Source: Gnetum montanum | Taxonomy: Eukaryota; Streptophyta; Gnetopsida; Gnetales; Gnetaceae | Length of the DNA: 64,000 nucleotides | Assembly: GCA_015680685.1 (NCBI GenBank) | Contig: MNCI01002172.1 | Location: 97,389-161,388, forward strand | Direction of reading: 5' to 3' | Shown: positions 46,802 to 57,212 of the stretch, one piece after another | Layout: the number at the start of each line of letters is the position of its first letter | Numbering within the stretch: position 1 is the first letter of the stretch | Program-made: the position numbers and the translations under genes | The notes under the pieces: generated by a model | The model's input: only the letters and a program-made list of their open reading frames with translations | The model's database searches: none | What the model was told of the DNA's origin: nothing

Positions 46802-47600
46802 TGAATATTCAACATTAAGGAAACCACATGTAATAGAAGAAAATCTCTATTTTGGGGGATTTGTTCTCTCTTTAATGACTACAACATATTTATAGTTTAA
46901 GTAATTTTACTTTCAGCACAAGCTTATTTAACTTTCTGCCATTCTTCCTACTTATTTCCATACTCTTTTTTGGTTAGGTCCTCATTAATCCAAATGTTCT
47001 ATCCTTTCAAAATACTTTTATTATTCCAAACCTTATCTCTTCCATGCCAATAAGCAAACTTAACAATAATCTATTGAGGTTTATCCCACTTAGGACCAAG
47101 TCTATTTACACTAATTATTAGGGTAGAAGAAATGTACATTTGTTTTGTAAAGAAATTTGGCATGACCTATAAAAGATCCTCATCTTGTTCTTTAGAAATT
47201 CCTACCATTTGAAGATTCTAAAATTCGTCACACTTTTCTTCATCTTCATGCATTTTCTCAGTAATTGCTTTTATTCTTGAGTGAGCGATTGTTATGTTTG
47301 ACTCAAGAGAATTCAACTTGGACTACAAAGTATCCATATTTGTTTAAACTTAAGTTGCTTCAACATTTGACAATAAATCTTTTAGCTCTACAATGGTTAG
47401 AATGGTTTGTACCCTTTTGACCATGACTTCAACCATAGATTCCAATTGCATAATCCTAGATGCCATAGAGTTCAAAGTTGCAACCATGTTATTCCATTCC
47501 TCTCGAGAAATCATAAATCCTACCATTGAAACCATACTTCTTGTACTTCACCAACTACTTGAAATAGAATAGACTACTTTCTTGGCCTTGGCATACAAAA
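46802..47600 (-). pseudogene. LINE ORF1 region with coiled coil and L1-type C-terminal domain
   Basis: A heptad-like piece (47535-47350: MASRIMQLESMVEVMVKRVQ) continues through EKMHEDEEKCDEF and NLQMVGISKEQDED. It ends in IIVKFAYWHGRDKVWNN (near 47080) and NIWINEDLTKKEYGNK (near 46990). This order (coiled coil, then a domain with I-V-K-F...R-D-K-V and N-E-D-L-T) is that of L1-type ORF1 proteins (Transposase_22 family). The common plant type instead has an RRM and zinc knuckles. Stops are present. Assignment is by eye. Confidence 0.6.
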
Positions 47601-47780
47601 CATCGAATCCCAAATCATTGAAATGTTGAAAGCCCAAATTAGATTTTTGATCCACCAAATCATCGAAATCGTTGAATCACCAAATCATCGAAATTGCAAC
47701 TATGGTGAACTTGTTATGAATTTCAATTTCAATTCCAATTTCAACTTCAACTTCAACAAAATTGAACCAAGCACTGAATT
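47601..47780 (+). repeat. short low-complexity tandem repeats
   Basis: CCAAATCATCGAAAT units at 47640-47700 are followed by TTCAATTTCAATTCC-type hexamers at 47720-47758. They lie at the junction of the LINE fragment and the gene relic, where they may mark a repaired break. Confidence 0.65.
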
Positions 47781-47794
47781 ATCAAAACAAAAAA

Positions 47795-48930
47795 AATTGA
47801 AAGTTCATGCATATACATTGCTACTCCACAAACATAGCTTGATCCACATGTGTAACTACCTCCATAACCTAGGTTTATGTACCTAGGTAGGACAAGCCCT
47901 AGACGTCCCAGATTACGATGAATGACTATTTCTTTGTAAGATCATAAAGCCTTCCTGTTAGGAAAACATGCCTTGTTGGTCTATCAAAGGTTATTTTCCT
48001 TTGGAATGAGGCCTAAAGGAGTGTGAAGATCATCATAAATTCTATGCCACCCAAACCATCACTAAACAACTACATTAGCCTTGATTCCTTTGTGAAATTT
48101 GTCACAAGGATATGTAGGCTTGATATCGGGGGGGCCACTACCCTCTCTTCAAGAACAAGGCTTAGGACTAGATACAATAGAGTAGGAATCTATTTAACTC
48201 TTCTAGGAAAATGGTGTTTCTTGTTATTGCATGTGAGTGTTGTGGTCATATGTGTGTCAAGTTGATCATGTAGCATATATGATTTGCTCATTCGCTCTCA
48301 ACCCGCAGACAAAGGGGTGATGTGTGTGTACGTGTCGCAACTATTGAAACGTGGTTTATCTTGAATCTGCTCTAAAATGTTTGGCTGATTTTGAATTCAA
48401 GAGTGATGCCCAACCATGCTTCACCAAAGCACTGCCGTTACACTCCTGCAGCGATGTTTACAAAGGCCAATCTCTTCACCCTGCTGAAAGGCTGTATGTT
48501 CACTTCTGGAGTTCTGGCCCTGTACCAACGGTGTAGAATTCGTCCATTACATGATCTCCCCAAAGCGGCTTCATTATTGGAGCCTAAGAACATAGTAGCA
48601 GAAGACATCAACACTAAAATCCACGACGACGCCCTTGCTACATCGCTGGATTGGTAATCATGAAACCCCATTTTAATAAAGCAGATTAAACACAGTGAAG
48701 TGAAATGTCAGAATAGATGCAGTAGAGCCGAATCTGAATAAATCCAACACTATAATCACCAAAGTCAGCAACATGCATGTTCTACTTGCAACAGCAGCTT
48801 GCAATAACGCAGGCAGTGTGCTCAGTACTCCCCACAGCTTGCTGTATATGTCCGCAAAATCAATAACGGCACCATCAATCTCATCATGGAGTATTATCTT
48901 GTGGTATGCATCCTCCCTAGGTAACATATT
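47795..48930 (-). pseudogene. copy A: broken relative of the unknown gene at 53964-55076
   Basis: Minus-strand pieces match the intact gene. 48927-48673 has DAYHKI...DEIDGAVIDFADIYSKLWGVLSTLPALLQAA and RTCMLLTLVIIVLDL, lacking about ten residues after DAYHK. 48671-48438 has QPFSRVKRL. The last exon-like text is at 47940-47800 (GTCCCAGATT and the C-terminal region). Between 47946 and 48400 there is an insertion of about 450 bases of unknown origin. The 5' half is missing; AT-rich DNA begins at 48930. Confidence 0.82.
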
Positions 48931-48954
48931 TAAAATTTATACACCAAATTTAAT

Positions 48955-49320
48955 ATTTGAACTGCAACTTTATTGAAATGTATGGATTTTTGTCGAATCT
49001 TATAGACTCTACTAATGATGTAGAATCAACAAGGTTCGACACTAATTGTGACTTTCTGAAATTAGAATATTGTATAGCAAAATGTCTCAATTATTTTTCA
49101 AATAGCAAAATGTCTCATTTGAATCAACAAGGTTCGACACTAATTGTGACTTTCTGAAATTAGAATATTGTATAGCAAAATGTCTCATTTGAATGGTAAC
49201 TTTACTAAACTAAAATGTATCAAGTGCTGGTTGAATCTTATAGACTTTTACCTATGCTAGAATCAACAAGATTGACATAGACTAATTGAGATTTTCTAAA
49301 ATTAGAATTTAAACCTTTTT
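48955..49320. repeat. nested tandem duplications
   Basis: A block of about 66 bases starting AATCAACAAGGTTCGACAC is repeated almost exactly 98 bases apart (49024 and 49122). The larger unit (TGAATCTTATAGACT...AGAATCAACAAG) recurs in weaker form at 49194-49310. The two 66-base copies are nearly identical, so this duplication is recent. Confidence 0.88.
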
Positions 49321-49894
49321 TGTGTCATTTACCTATTTCAATTTTAAGATGATGAGATGAGATCCCATTCGTGCTCTACTAATTGTGCATAGTAATTGAT
49401 AAAGAACAGCAAAAAATAGTTTGCCTTTAAATTAAGGCCTCCCCAAAGGCTATTCAAATAGAAATATTTTTTGCTTTCTACATTTTCCTAAAATTTTTGG
49501 TATACTAATTGTTATATCAAATTGCAAACTTAGTTAAGATTAAAATAGAGAATGTACCCTTGAATATTTCAGTTATTAAGCCATAGAACTTTCTTGAGCC
49601 ATTTTTTATCATGGGTTTCCATCACTATTTTGTTGGAATATTTATCCAATAAAGATACAAAAAGATTATGAGTGTAGGCTACAAACTAATAAATAGGTAC
49701 ACTTAATTATGAAGTTTTTTATCTCAAAATAAGTCAACTACTGAAGTTTTTTTATCACCTATTACCTATCAACTCATTTGATATGGATAATCCATCCAAG
49801 CATTTCAATTAACTTATCATTTGACTTACCCAATAGTAGTATCATCTTTGTTTTCAGAAGCATAATAGCATATTATGGCTCTCTTCACTTTAAA
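49321..49894. other. A/T-rich intergenic DNA, nothing recognised
   Basis: No open frame of note and no repeat that I can assign. Confidence 0.5.
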
Positions 49895-50056
49895 TTCATT
49901 ACACAAAAAAGGCTTCTCATATCTACATTTTAAAGCAAATAAGATTTTCATACTACTTACAACTCTTTGAGTATATTCATTGCGCAAAAAGACTTCTCAT
50001 ATTTATATTTTAAAGCAAATAAGATTTTTATACTATGTGCAACTTTTTGACTAATA
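49895..50056. repeat. 81-base tandem duplication
   Basis: TTCATTACACAAAAAAGGCT...TTTTGAG-type text at 49895 recurs at 49976 with about ten differences, including CTTCTCATAT and TTTTAAAGCAAATAAGATTTT in both copies. Confidence 0.85.
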
Positions 50057-50239
50057 TACTGATCCCATTTGTAATTACAAAAGCATTCTAGAACAAAATA
50101 TTTGTAAAGAAAAATTATGTCCATATATCTATCTTCTATAATATAGCAAAATTATACATTTGATTTTGTATCATAAATCATAATTATTAAATTTTGGGCA
50201 TTAACTTTCATCCGAGTCCCCATAAGCATTTGTTTATCA

Positions 50240-50850
50240 CCAACACTAGGATCACGATGACTGAAGTCATGGAGGTTCTATTTGCATTACCGGCAGCGTG
50301 CAATAACGCAGGCAATGTGCTCGGGACTCACCACAACTTGCTGTTGATTTCCACAAAATCAATAACTGCACAATCAATGTCATCATTCTTGAGGCACAAT
50401 ATTTACCAGAGAACATCCTGTGTTATGCATCGTCCCTGATAATAAAATCTTCCCCGTACCTTCCCCGTACCTTGTAAGGGATGCAGCCATGCCAAAGAAT
50501 ATCACATTATATTCATCGCCTCCGCATTCTCCGATCCATGGGCGCATGGCATGCAGGGCCTTGCTATTGATGAAGTAAGAATAATTATGGAAGTTTAGGG
50601 CATGTTGTGGATGGATTCGTGAAGTAGGTTTGTGGGTATTGGTATTTGCCCTGTTCTTTTTCTTCATAGTTATGCAAATCCCATAATAGCTATCGCATAA
50701 AATTAACATTACAAATTTTTTGCCTTTTCTTGGATTCGGAATGGACGGGTGGGAGGAGATGAGAAAGAGTTCCCAGCCAGTGGACAGACTTTTGGAGGCT
50801 CATATCATGAATCCACATGGCTATGAAACATCCTTACAGGATCGGATATC
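50240..50850 (-). pseudogene. copy B: broken relative of the unknown gene at 53964-55076
   Basis: It matches bases 54400-55085 of the intact gene on the same strand. Visible text includes YFINSKALHAMRPWIGECGGDEYNVIFF (gene: YFINTRALHAMRKWISACRGNEENVIFL) and the CAATAACGCAGGCA block near 50296. An exact CTTCCCCGTAC duplication at 50450-50471 and small deletions shift the frame. The 3' third of the gene is missing. Because copies A and B both cover the middle part, they are two separate copies and not halves of one. Confidence 0.82.
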
Positions 50851-50929
50851 CTTGTTACAAAGGAAATCAGATAACATAGAATCCTATCTTTTGGTTCGAG
50901 GACCGAATTGATAGAATTTGACAGGACAT

Positions 50930-52600
50930 AACGTTAACAGTACATGAATTAACCTAAATTAAAATTGATACAATTATTACTGTCCAGGTGGGCTTCCTCA
51001 GGACGCATAGTCAGAGATGCTGCCGCTCTCTTAGTGGTACAAATGGATTAACAGTGCATAAGCTATGTAGCCGATTATTTGATTTTAACGTTAACGTCTT
51101 CCTTTACTTCGTTAACATTCCGAACTCAGATAAATGGTGTAGGTTGGACTGTTATACCCTTCGGTAAGGATGAACAATCCATATGCTATGTAGCTGATCA
51201 TAACCAATATACCATGTAGCTGATCATTTATCTTAAAATTTTATAGCTGTGATGGTAACCCATATGCTATGCAACTGATCCTTTACTTTAAAAATCTTGA
51301 CATTAATATTTTCAAAAGTGATTGTTATTAGTCTGGATTAAAAGAAAATTTTCTGGAGACATAGGATATTCATTTTATAAAAAGTAGATATAGATTTAAC
51401 AAAGTGGTTAGGCATTACTAGATACAACAAAAATTAATCATACCAATTGTCTATATCCAAGAAAAATATATGCTTCATCCTTAAGAACTTGTAATCCAAG
51501 TAACCTATATATTATAAAATGGTATAGCTAATGAAATAGTTTAAGGCCACTAATTTATGTGTAACACTAGCAAAACCTTATCTAATAGTCAATAAGGTAG
51601 AAAAGGATCATCACCAAGAGCTACAATGCTCATCATGTCAAGCGAAGTCCTAGGAGGGTTGGTGGATGAGCGAAAGGCTCACCTCTTTGAGCGATTGTGC
51701 CTAGAACCTAGGTCTTTGACTTCAGAAATAAACACCTTACCATCACTTCAAATGATGATAGTCAAAAATACAAATATAATTAAAAGCAAAAAAATATAGA
51801 GAACCAAAATTACACTATTAAAGGATCCAATCCAAGCGCTATGCATTAAAATGTTATAATTAACACCGAGGCATCCTTAATCAAAAGCTTTTTTGTGTGT
51901 CTTGATCCATTTGAGTAAGGTCAATGAATGAAAAGGAAATTATATTGGTAAAATAGGATTTGAAAAAGAATAGATTGTTCTTAGATAAAGGATTAAAGCT
52001 TGATTATGATACAAGCCTAAGGAACCTGATTCAATTAACAAATAAATTTTCAGCTTGTTGACATAAATAATATATTATTAGTCTTAAATACACAGTGCAG
52101 TTTTATAGGTGAAATTTTTAAATTATGAAGTGACCAAACAGTGGTTAAAGCTTATAATTTATTATAAGTTGAGGATGAGCATCGTGTTCTGTCTAATTCT
52201 ATTATTTAAGATATTTTTACAGTACCCAGTAATGGTTAACCCCTGTTTTTTTTTTTTATAAACTATACTCTATTTTATATTTGTTTAGCATATTATCCGG
52301 AAACATCTTTTTCAGGATCACTGTGGAAATAAAATCTCCTGTTATCCTAACAAATGAAAGAAAATGACCAATTTAGAACTTTAGAATGGAAGCAGTTTTG
52401 ATTAACATATGGAATCCTTTCATTTTTCTTGCAGAAGTTTCTGTTCATGCCAGCATCGCCCATGCTAGGCATGGAACCATGATTAACAATAGTATATACA
52501 TTAGTATATATTAGTATATATGTTGTCCAATAGATTTAAAAAAATTATAAACATAATAAAATTTTAAAAAAATTATACATAATAAAATTTTAGTTTCAAA
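50930..52600. other. A/T-rich intergenic DNA
   Basis: No supported gene. It contains short repeats such as ATATGCTATG(T/C)A(G/A)CTGATC near 51180-51280 (three copies) and TTAGTATATA units at 52492-52521. A stretch at 51640-51730 resembles a tRNA-derived SINE head only weakly. No downstream exons of the rhamnogalacturonate-lyase-like gene were recognised here. Confidence 0.5.
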
Positions 52601-52611
52601 AAGACCAATGG

Positions 52612-53389
52612 CTAATTATAAACAACATGAAAATGCAAGAACCAAAATATATCAGCCGGAAAAACCATAGGGAAGTCTACAAATCCAAAAATATTAAAGA
52701 TATATAAGGTTAGAGTTGAAGATGAAACCCTTTTTAAAGATAGTATTCTTGCCACTCCGTTAACAGTCACAACTCTCATTTCTTCACCATTAATCCTGTA
52801 ACAATTTAGAAAGGAAGAAAATGAACCATAATTCAAGTATACATTCATAACACATGATCCTATCATTGTGACTACATAAAATAAGGACAGATGACTTACG
52901 CATCAGACATCAATGGAAATGCAGGCTTCTTCCAATCCAGATCCCAGTATCTGCATCAAAGGAGAAGAAGAAGCATTCTTATTCAGTCAGATTTGAGGTT
53001 CTGAAACCCAATATATTCAAGAACACAAAAACAAAAGGAAACATGATATAAATCTTATCCTCTGCGCCTAGGAGAAACGCTAGGCATGGCATGAGCAAGT
53101 TATTTTTCACTTCTTCTGAATACCTGATATCAGCAACGCTGCCTTCTGGATTGCTCAGTGCAATCTTCACAATGCCGTTATCAAGCACCACCTGCATCAA
53201 TAAAAGCACATATAACATCCGAAACCCAAATTCCTATTAGCAATTCGAAACCTCAACAAAAACGTTGCACAAAAACAAAAAGATATTTGATACAAACGAA
53301 AACAACATTGTACTCACTAAGTCGTCATCCGCGAAAATCTGGACCGGCAGATCACAGGCGAAAATGGAGAGATTGCACAAGAGAACCAT
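52612..53389 (-). pseudogene. rhamnogalacturonate-lyase-like gene, 5' exons only
   Basis: These plant cell-wall enzymes cleave the rhamnogalacturonan backbone of pectin. Proposed exons on the minus strand are as follows. 53389-53318 has a hydrophobic signal-like start, MVLLCNLSIFACDLPVQIF, with donor GTGAGT. 53191-53124 (acceptor CAG) reads VVLDNGIVKIALSNPEGSVADI. 52950-52900 (acceptor CAG, donor GTAAGT) reads YWDLDWKKPAFPLMSDA. 52795 leftward reads INGEEMRVVTVNG before similarity stops. The phases agree across all three introns. About 15 residues usually present between the second and third exon blocks are missing, and the catalytic and C-terminal exons were not found. A truncated relic is most likely. 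Confidence 0.62.
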
Positions 53390-53469
53390 TGCAATGAAGA
53401 CAACAACAGCAGCATATCCAACAAGGACTAAAACACAACAATGCTATTACAGCAACTTTTCTCTTTTGC

Positions 53470-53720
53470 AGAAACGAGCAGAGGTGGTGAAAGGCGGACG
53501 TATGGCGTTGGCGGTGGCCCTTACTGTGGCTGACGTGCGTCGTAGTGGCAGCGGTTACGTTGGTAGTGGCAGAAGTGGAGTCGTGGTGACAGTGGACGTG
53601 CGCAACTCATGGCGTCGGTGCGGGGAGTTGCTATAAAAAGCAGCAAAGGAACATCATCGCTGGGCCTCCTCTTCTTCTCCCAACAGCAGCAACGCGTGGC
53701 TCTCCACGGCGGTGGCTACG
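53470..53720. promoter_or_regulatory. G/C-rich segment upstream of the lyase-like exons with a TATA-like box
   Basis: This segment is clearly richer in G/C and CpG than its surroundings (for example GGCGGTGGCCCTTACTG, GACGTGCGTCG). It has CTATAAAAAG on the plus strand at 53631-53640. It lies just upstream of the minus-strand lyase-like start and could be its promoter region, or that of a lost plus-strand gene. Function is inference. Confidence 0.35.
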
Positions 53721-53786
53721 GCTGCGCGTCAGAGATCCAGCAGCAAGTGTCCTTCCCCCTTTCCCACCAGTGCCCTAAGCAATAGT

Positions 53787-53852
53787 CTCCTTAAAACAAA
53801 TTTTCTTAGTATCGGGCATCTCCTTAAAACAAATTTTCTTAGTATCGGGCAT
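53787..53852 (+). repeat. perfect 33-base tandem duplication
   Basis: CTCCTTAAAACAAATTTTC plus 14 further bases occurs twice without a mismatch. It lies between the lyase-like gene start and the 3' end of the unknown gene. Exact identity suggests a recent event. Confidence 0.92.
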
Positions 53853-53963
53853 CCAAAATTTAGACATCAACAATTGTTTTTTTTTACCAGAAATATTAGA
53901 AAGGTACAAAGTCCAAGTGATCCATCCAGAACAGAAAGGATCTTAAACATAATGAGTGCATTG

Positions 53964-55076
53964 CTACTCCACGAAAACAGGTTCATTCACATGGACAATG
54001 GCATACATATCTCCGGCCTTCATGTACATGGGCATGGCAAGGCCCCTGCCGTCCCAGATTCTGATGAAAGACTTTTCCTCCAACGGATCATAATGCCCTC
54101 CTCCAGTGATTCTCAGAGAATCCAATCTCTTAACTCTGCTGAAAGGCTGCATGTTCAGTTGTTCCCCAGCCTCAACCGTGTAGAAGTCGTCCTTCACTTG
54201 ATCTCCCCAACCAAACTTCACAGAGTCCAAGATCGATGCAGCATAGTACACAAACGCCGTAACCTGGAAGCGCAGCTTTGGTGCGCCTTCAGATCTATGA
54301 TAACCCAATTTCAGGGAGCGGATTAAACGTACTGAAATGGCAGAATAGATTTGGTGGAGCCGAGATCTGACTAAATCCAACGCTATGATCACCAAACTGA
54401 GCAGCATGGATGTTCTATTTGCACCAGCAGCCTGCAATAACGCAGGCACTGTGCTCAGTACTCCCCACAGCTTACTGTTGATCTCTACAAAATCAATGAG
54501 GGCACCATCAATCTCATCGTTCACAGACAGACAGTATTTACCAGAGAACATCTTGTGGTATGCATCTTTCCTTGATAACACATTTCCTACATCATGTCCA
54601 GAATGCAGCCTTTCCAAGAAGATCACATTCTCTTCATTGCCTCTGCACGCACTGATCCATTTGCGCATAGCATGTAGGGCCCTCGTATTGATAAAATAAA
54701 AGTACTTCTGGAATTCCAAGGCATACCAGTCAGGCGGCCAAGCTGGATCTCGATCCACAATTGTGAATGTTGTTGGTGGATTCTTGGAGAAGTAGTTTTG
54801 TGGGTCTTGGCAAAGTTCGCTCTCTGCATCTTTTTCTTCTCCGTCATGGTAATCCCACAACAGCCCTTCATCAGCTATGGTATTAAAGGACATTAGCATT
54901 ACAACATTTTTGCCTCTTTTGCGGACTCGGAATGGGAGGCAAGAGATGAATAGCAGGAAGAACTGGTTAGTGCGGACTATCTGAAAGAGAGCATAAGCCC
55001 ATGGCAACCATTGCAGTTGCTGGGTTCCCAGCCACTGTGGCAGATGCTTCTCCAAGCTCAAATGATGGATCCACAT
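53964..55076 (-). CDS. uncharacterised membrane-associated plant protein, 370 aa, intact
   Basis: This is the only fully open host-like gene in the window. The first ATG in frame is at 55076 (MWIHHLSLEKHLPQW); the frame is open seven codons further up, but that codon is TTG. Hydrophobic segments lie at about residues 23-49 (WAYALFQIV...FFLLFISCLPF), 202-236 (two helices, LWGVLSTVPALLQAA and MLLSLVIIALDLV) and 270-283. Between them is a soluble part with FNTIADEGLLWDYHDGEE and a W-rich PAWPPDWYALEFQKYF block. The C terminus has QPFSRVKRL, FIRIWDGRGLAMPMYMKAGDMYA. I recognise no family or catalytic motif and give no function. A CT repeat precedes the ATG. Two broken relatives lie 3-6 kb away on the same strand, so this is a local tandem family. 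Confidence 0.8.
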   Translation of the reverse strand: MWIHHLSLEKHLPQWLGTQQLQWLPWAYALFQIVRTNQFFLLFISCLPFRVRKRGKNVVMLMSFNTIADEGLLWDYHDGEEKDAESELCQDPQNYFSKNPPTTFTIVDRDPAWPPDWYALEFQKYFYFINTRALHAMRKWISACRGNEENVIFLERLHSGHDVGNVLSRKDAYHKMFSGKYCLSVNDEIDGALIDFVEINSKLWGVLSTVPALLQAAGANRTSMLLSLVIIALDLVRSRLHQIYSAISVRLIRSLKLGYHRSEGAPKLRFQVTAFVYYAASILDSVKFGWGDQVKDDFYTVEAGEQLNMQPFSRVKRLDSLRITGGGHYDPLEEKSFIRIWDGRGLAMPMYMKAGDMYAIVHVNEPVFVE

Positions 55077-55099
55077 GGTTCTCTCTCTCTCTAACAATT

Positions 55100-55600
55100 C
55101 TACTCACAAATGCAGTAAACTAAAAGGCTCCTTAACTTGGGTTGAGGAAATAAGATGAAATCTTACCGTGGTTGAGCAGGAATGCTGTGACAGTTTTGCA
55201 GCAGTATTGAAGTTGCTGTGGTCCACCACCTAGTCTTAACTTGCTCGTGTGTAAAGCCACCCGCAATGAAAAGAAGTGAAGGTCGGGCCTATGCAGATTA
55301 ATTCTCAGACGAAAACGAAGCTTATTACAGGGCTGAGCGTGTCCTTTCACACTCACTAGTTTTATTTTGCCAACTTAGAATATTAATTTTATGCGTGTTC
55401 AGTAATGCGTGTTCAGTAAAACTTCAGTCTTGTAGAAAAACTTTGATTATAAAAATATGGGTAAGCTCACAAACACAAGACATGTTACGAATTTGTAATG
55501 GATATAGAAGAAAAACGTCATGGTTGTCTTTGCATAGTGTTATTTTTTTGGCATCTTTGGAATAGATTTTTTGGTATTGTACAAAGTCTCAATGACCAAG
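55100..55600. other. upstream region of the unknown gene
   Basis: A CT-rich run (55081-55092) and moderately G/C-rich DNA up to about 55350 probably hold the 5' untranslated region and promoter. No clear TATA box was identified. AT-rich DNA follows. Confidence 0.4.
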
Positions 55601-55609
55601 TTTGATTGG

Positions 55610-55920
55610 ACATATGGATAGGCCCCACAACCATGGCTTTTCATTGCTGTAAATGGCATCATTTATTCAAAGATATAGACATGTTCATGGATAGGCCCCA
55701 CAACCATGGCTTTTCTTTAATGTAAATGGTATCATTTATTGAAAGAAATAGACATGTTCAATTGAAAATAGCTATCCAATTTGCAAGTGGACAACTAAGT
55801 TTTATTGTACATATGGATAGGCCCCACAAACACTACTTTTCATTAATGTAAATTGTATCATTTATTCAAAGAAATAGACATGTTCGCTTGAAAACTCCTA
55901 TCCAATTTGCAAGTGGATTG
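55610..55920. repeat. three imperfect direct repeats
   Basis: Units starting ATGGATAGGCCCCACAA occur at about 55613, 55688 and 55813, each running through GTAAAT...ATCATTTATT and AGACATGTTC. The second and third also share GCTATCCAATTTGCAAGTGGA-type text after the unit. Copies differ at several positions. Confidence 0.88.
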
Positions 55921-56819
55921 AAAATCAATGGTGGCACACATAAAATCCTCCAAATCCACACATAAAATGTTTTTATCTTATGTTCCATATTTCAATGGAA
56001 ACTCCTCACTCATCACAGCCGATGATTTTTTGAGCTAATCCTTCTCCCTAGACCATAAGAATAATTTTGCATAATCATAAGGAAAAAAGTTAAGCTCATA
56101 GCAGATTGATCAACCTACAAAAGTATAACATGGTGAGTGCTCAGAATCTTGACTCTTTAGACTTTCTATTTTTCCTATACTGAATGTTCAGATTTTTATT
56201 TTTTCATAGATTATTTTTATATTCATCTTCCAAAGTTTCTAATTTTTGTTTAGTCTTTAATTTGTAAAACTTTCAATTATTGAGTTTAATTCTTGTTCTT
56301 TGTATTTAATTTGTAAAACTTTTAATTCTTGAGTTTACCATCTAATCTTTGTTTTACTAATCAAATTTCAATATTTTCTTAAGATGATATTTATTTAGGC
56401 ATAGATTCCAATTCCTTAAATGTCACATGTATAGAAAGGAAATCCTAATTTATTTAATAAAAATACATTAAAAATGAAATCAAATCTATCTTTGCATACA
56501 TGGGTAAAAAACACACATACACTAAGTTTTAGTTAAAATACCCATTAGTTTTTTATCCCCATTATTACCAAGCAGAGACTTGTAAGCCTCTACACAGTAG
56601 CTTCCAACCTTTTATTTGCATGAAACATAAGCAACAATGTTGATTATCATGCTAAACTTCAAAATTGGCAAAGAGTTAAGCTAGAAGGTAATCTTTCTTA
56701 TGTAAAAATATATGATCATACATACTTGGACCATAAATAAGTTGTGTTTCCTTCAAACACCAATCTTTCTTAGCCAGTGGAAACTGTAGCTTTCTTCAAA
56801 TGCCTGATGTTTATCCCTT
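55921..56819. other. A/T-rich intergenic DNA
   Basis: No gene or repeat family recognised. A duplication of TTTGTAAAACTTT(C/T)AATT(A/C)TTGAGTTTA occurs near 56261 and 56311. Confidence 0.5.
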
Positions 56820-57152
56820 CATTTCACCAACCTGTTTCTGGCTTGATTGAGCTTGCCTTCAAAGTTGGTACCATCTTGGGCTTGGATTTCAACGTCCAGA
56901 AACACTTGTGCGCAATCTTCATCCTAGTTGCATGTCACCCATGCATACCCTACACACAAAACACATCTCCTAGCTTCAACATTCAATCACTCACATATTT
57001 AATCTTCACAAACTTAGATTAACAAAATTGATGGAGTTACCTTCGGCTGGTTGCATGACTTTCTTGAAAAAATAATAGTACTTGGAACTCATGCTCTGTA
57101 AGGTGAAACGATTAGTCTTACTGAAAAGATCTGCAATCTTCCCCAACGCCAT
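56820..57152 (-). pseudogene. small two-exon gene-like relic of unknown family
   Basis: Minus strand, first exon 57152-57041: MALGKIADLFSKTNRFTLQ, then SSKYYYFFKKVMQPAE with donor GTAACT. The start is basic and amphipathic, as in organelle-targeting peptides. Second exon 56949-56820 (acceptor GTGTGTAG): GYAWVTCN, an in-frame TAG, then DEDCAQVFLDVEIQAQDG and NFEGKLNQARNRLVK before TGA. Splice phases agree. The internal stop suggests a pseudogene. The text looks like real protein, but I cannot name the family. Confidence 0.42.
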
Positions 57153-57212
57153 CGTAGTTCATTGTATCCCAAATCAAACATCTTCTAGCCATCTATGTTT
57201 TTTCTTGGTAAC

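Noticed and set aside
47795-50850. Copies A and B as two halves of one gene split by an insertion
   Set aside because: Both contain the same middle part of the gene (the CAATAACGCAGGCA block near 48800 and near 50296), so they are separate copies.
51640-51730. Possible tRNA-derived SINE head (GGTTGGTGGATGAGCGAAAGG)
   Set aside because: Only an A-box-like stretch is visible. The B box is weak and no tail or target duplication was found.
53712-54326. Plus-strand open frame of 204 codons over the 3' end of the unknown gene
   Set aside because: It is antisense to the intact 370-codon gene and crosses the 33-base tandem duplication. It has no protein features of its own.
55077-55097. Seven extra N-terminal codons on the unknown gene
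   Set aside because: The upstream codon is TTG. The first ATG in frame is at 55076-55074, so the shorter start was used.
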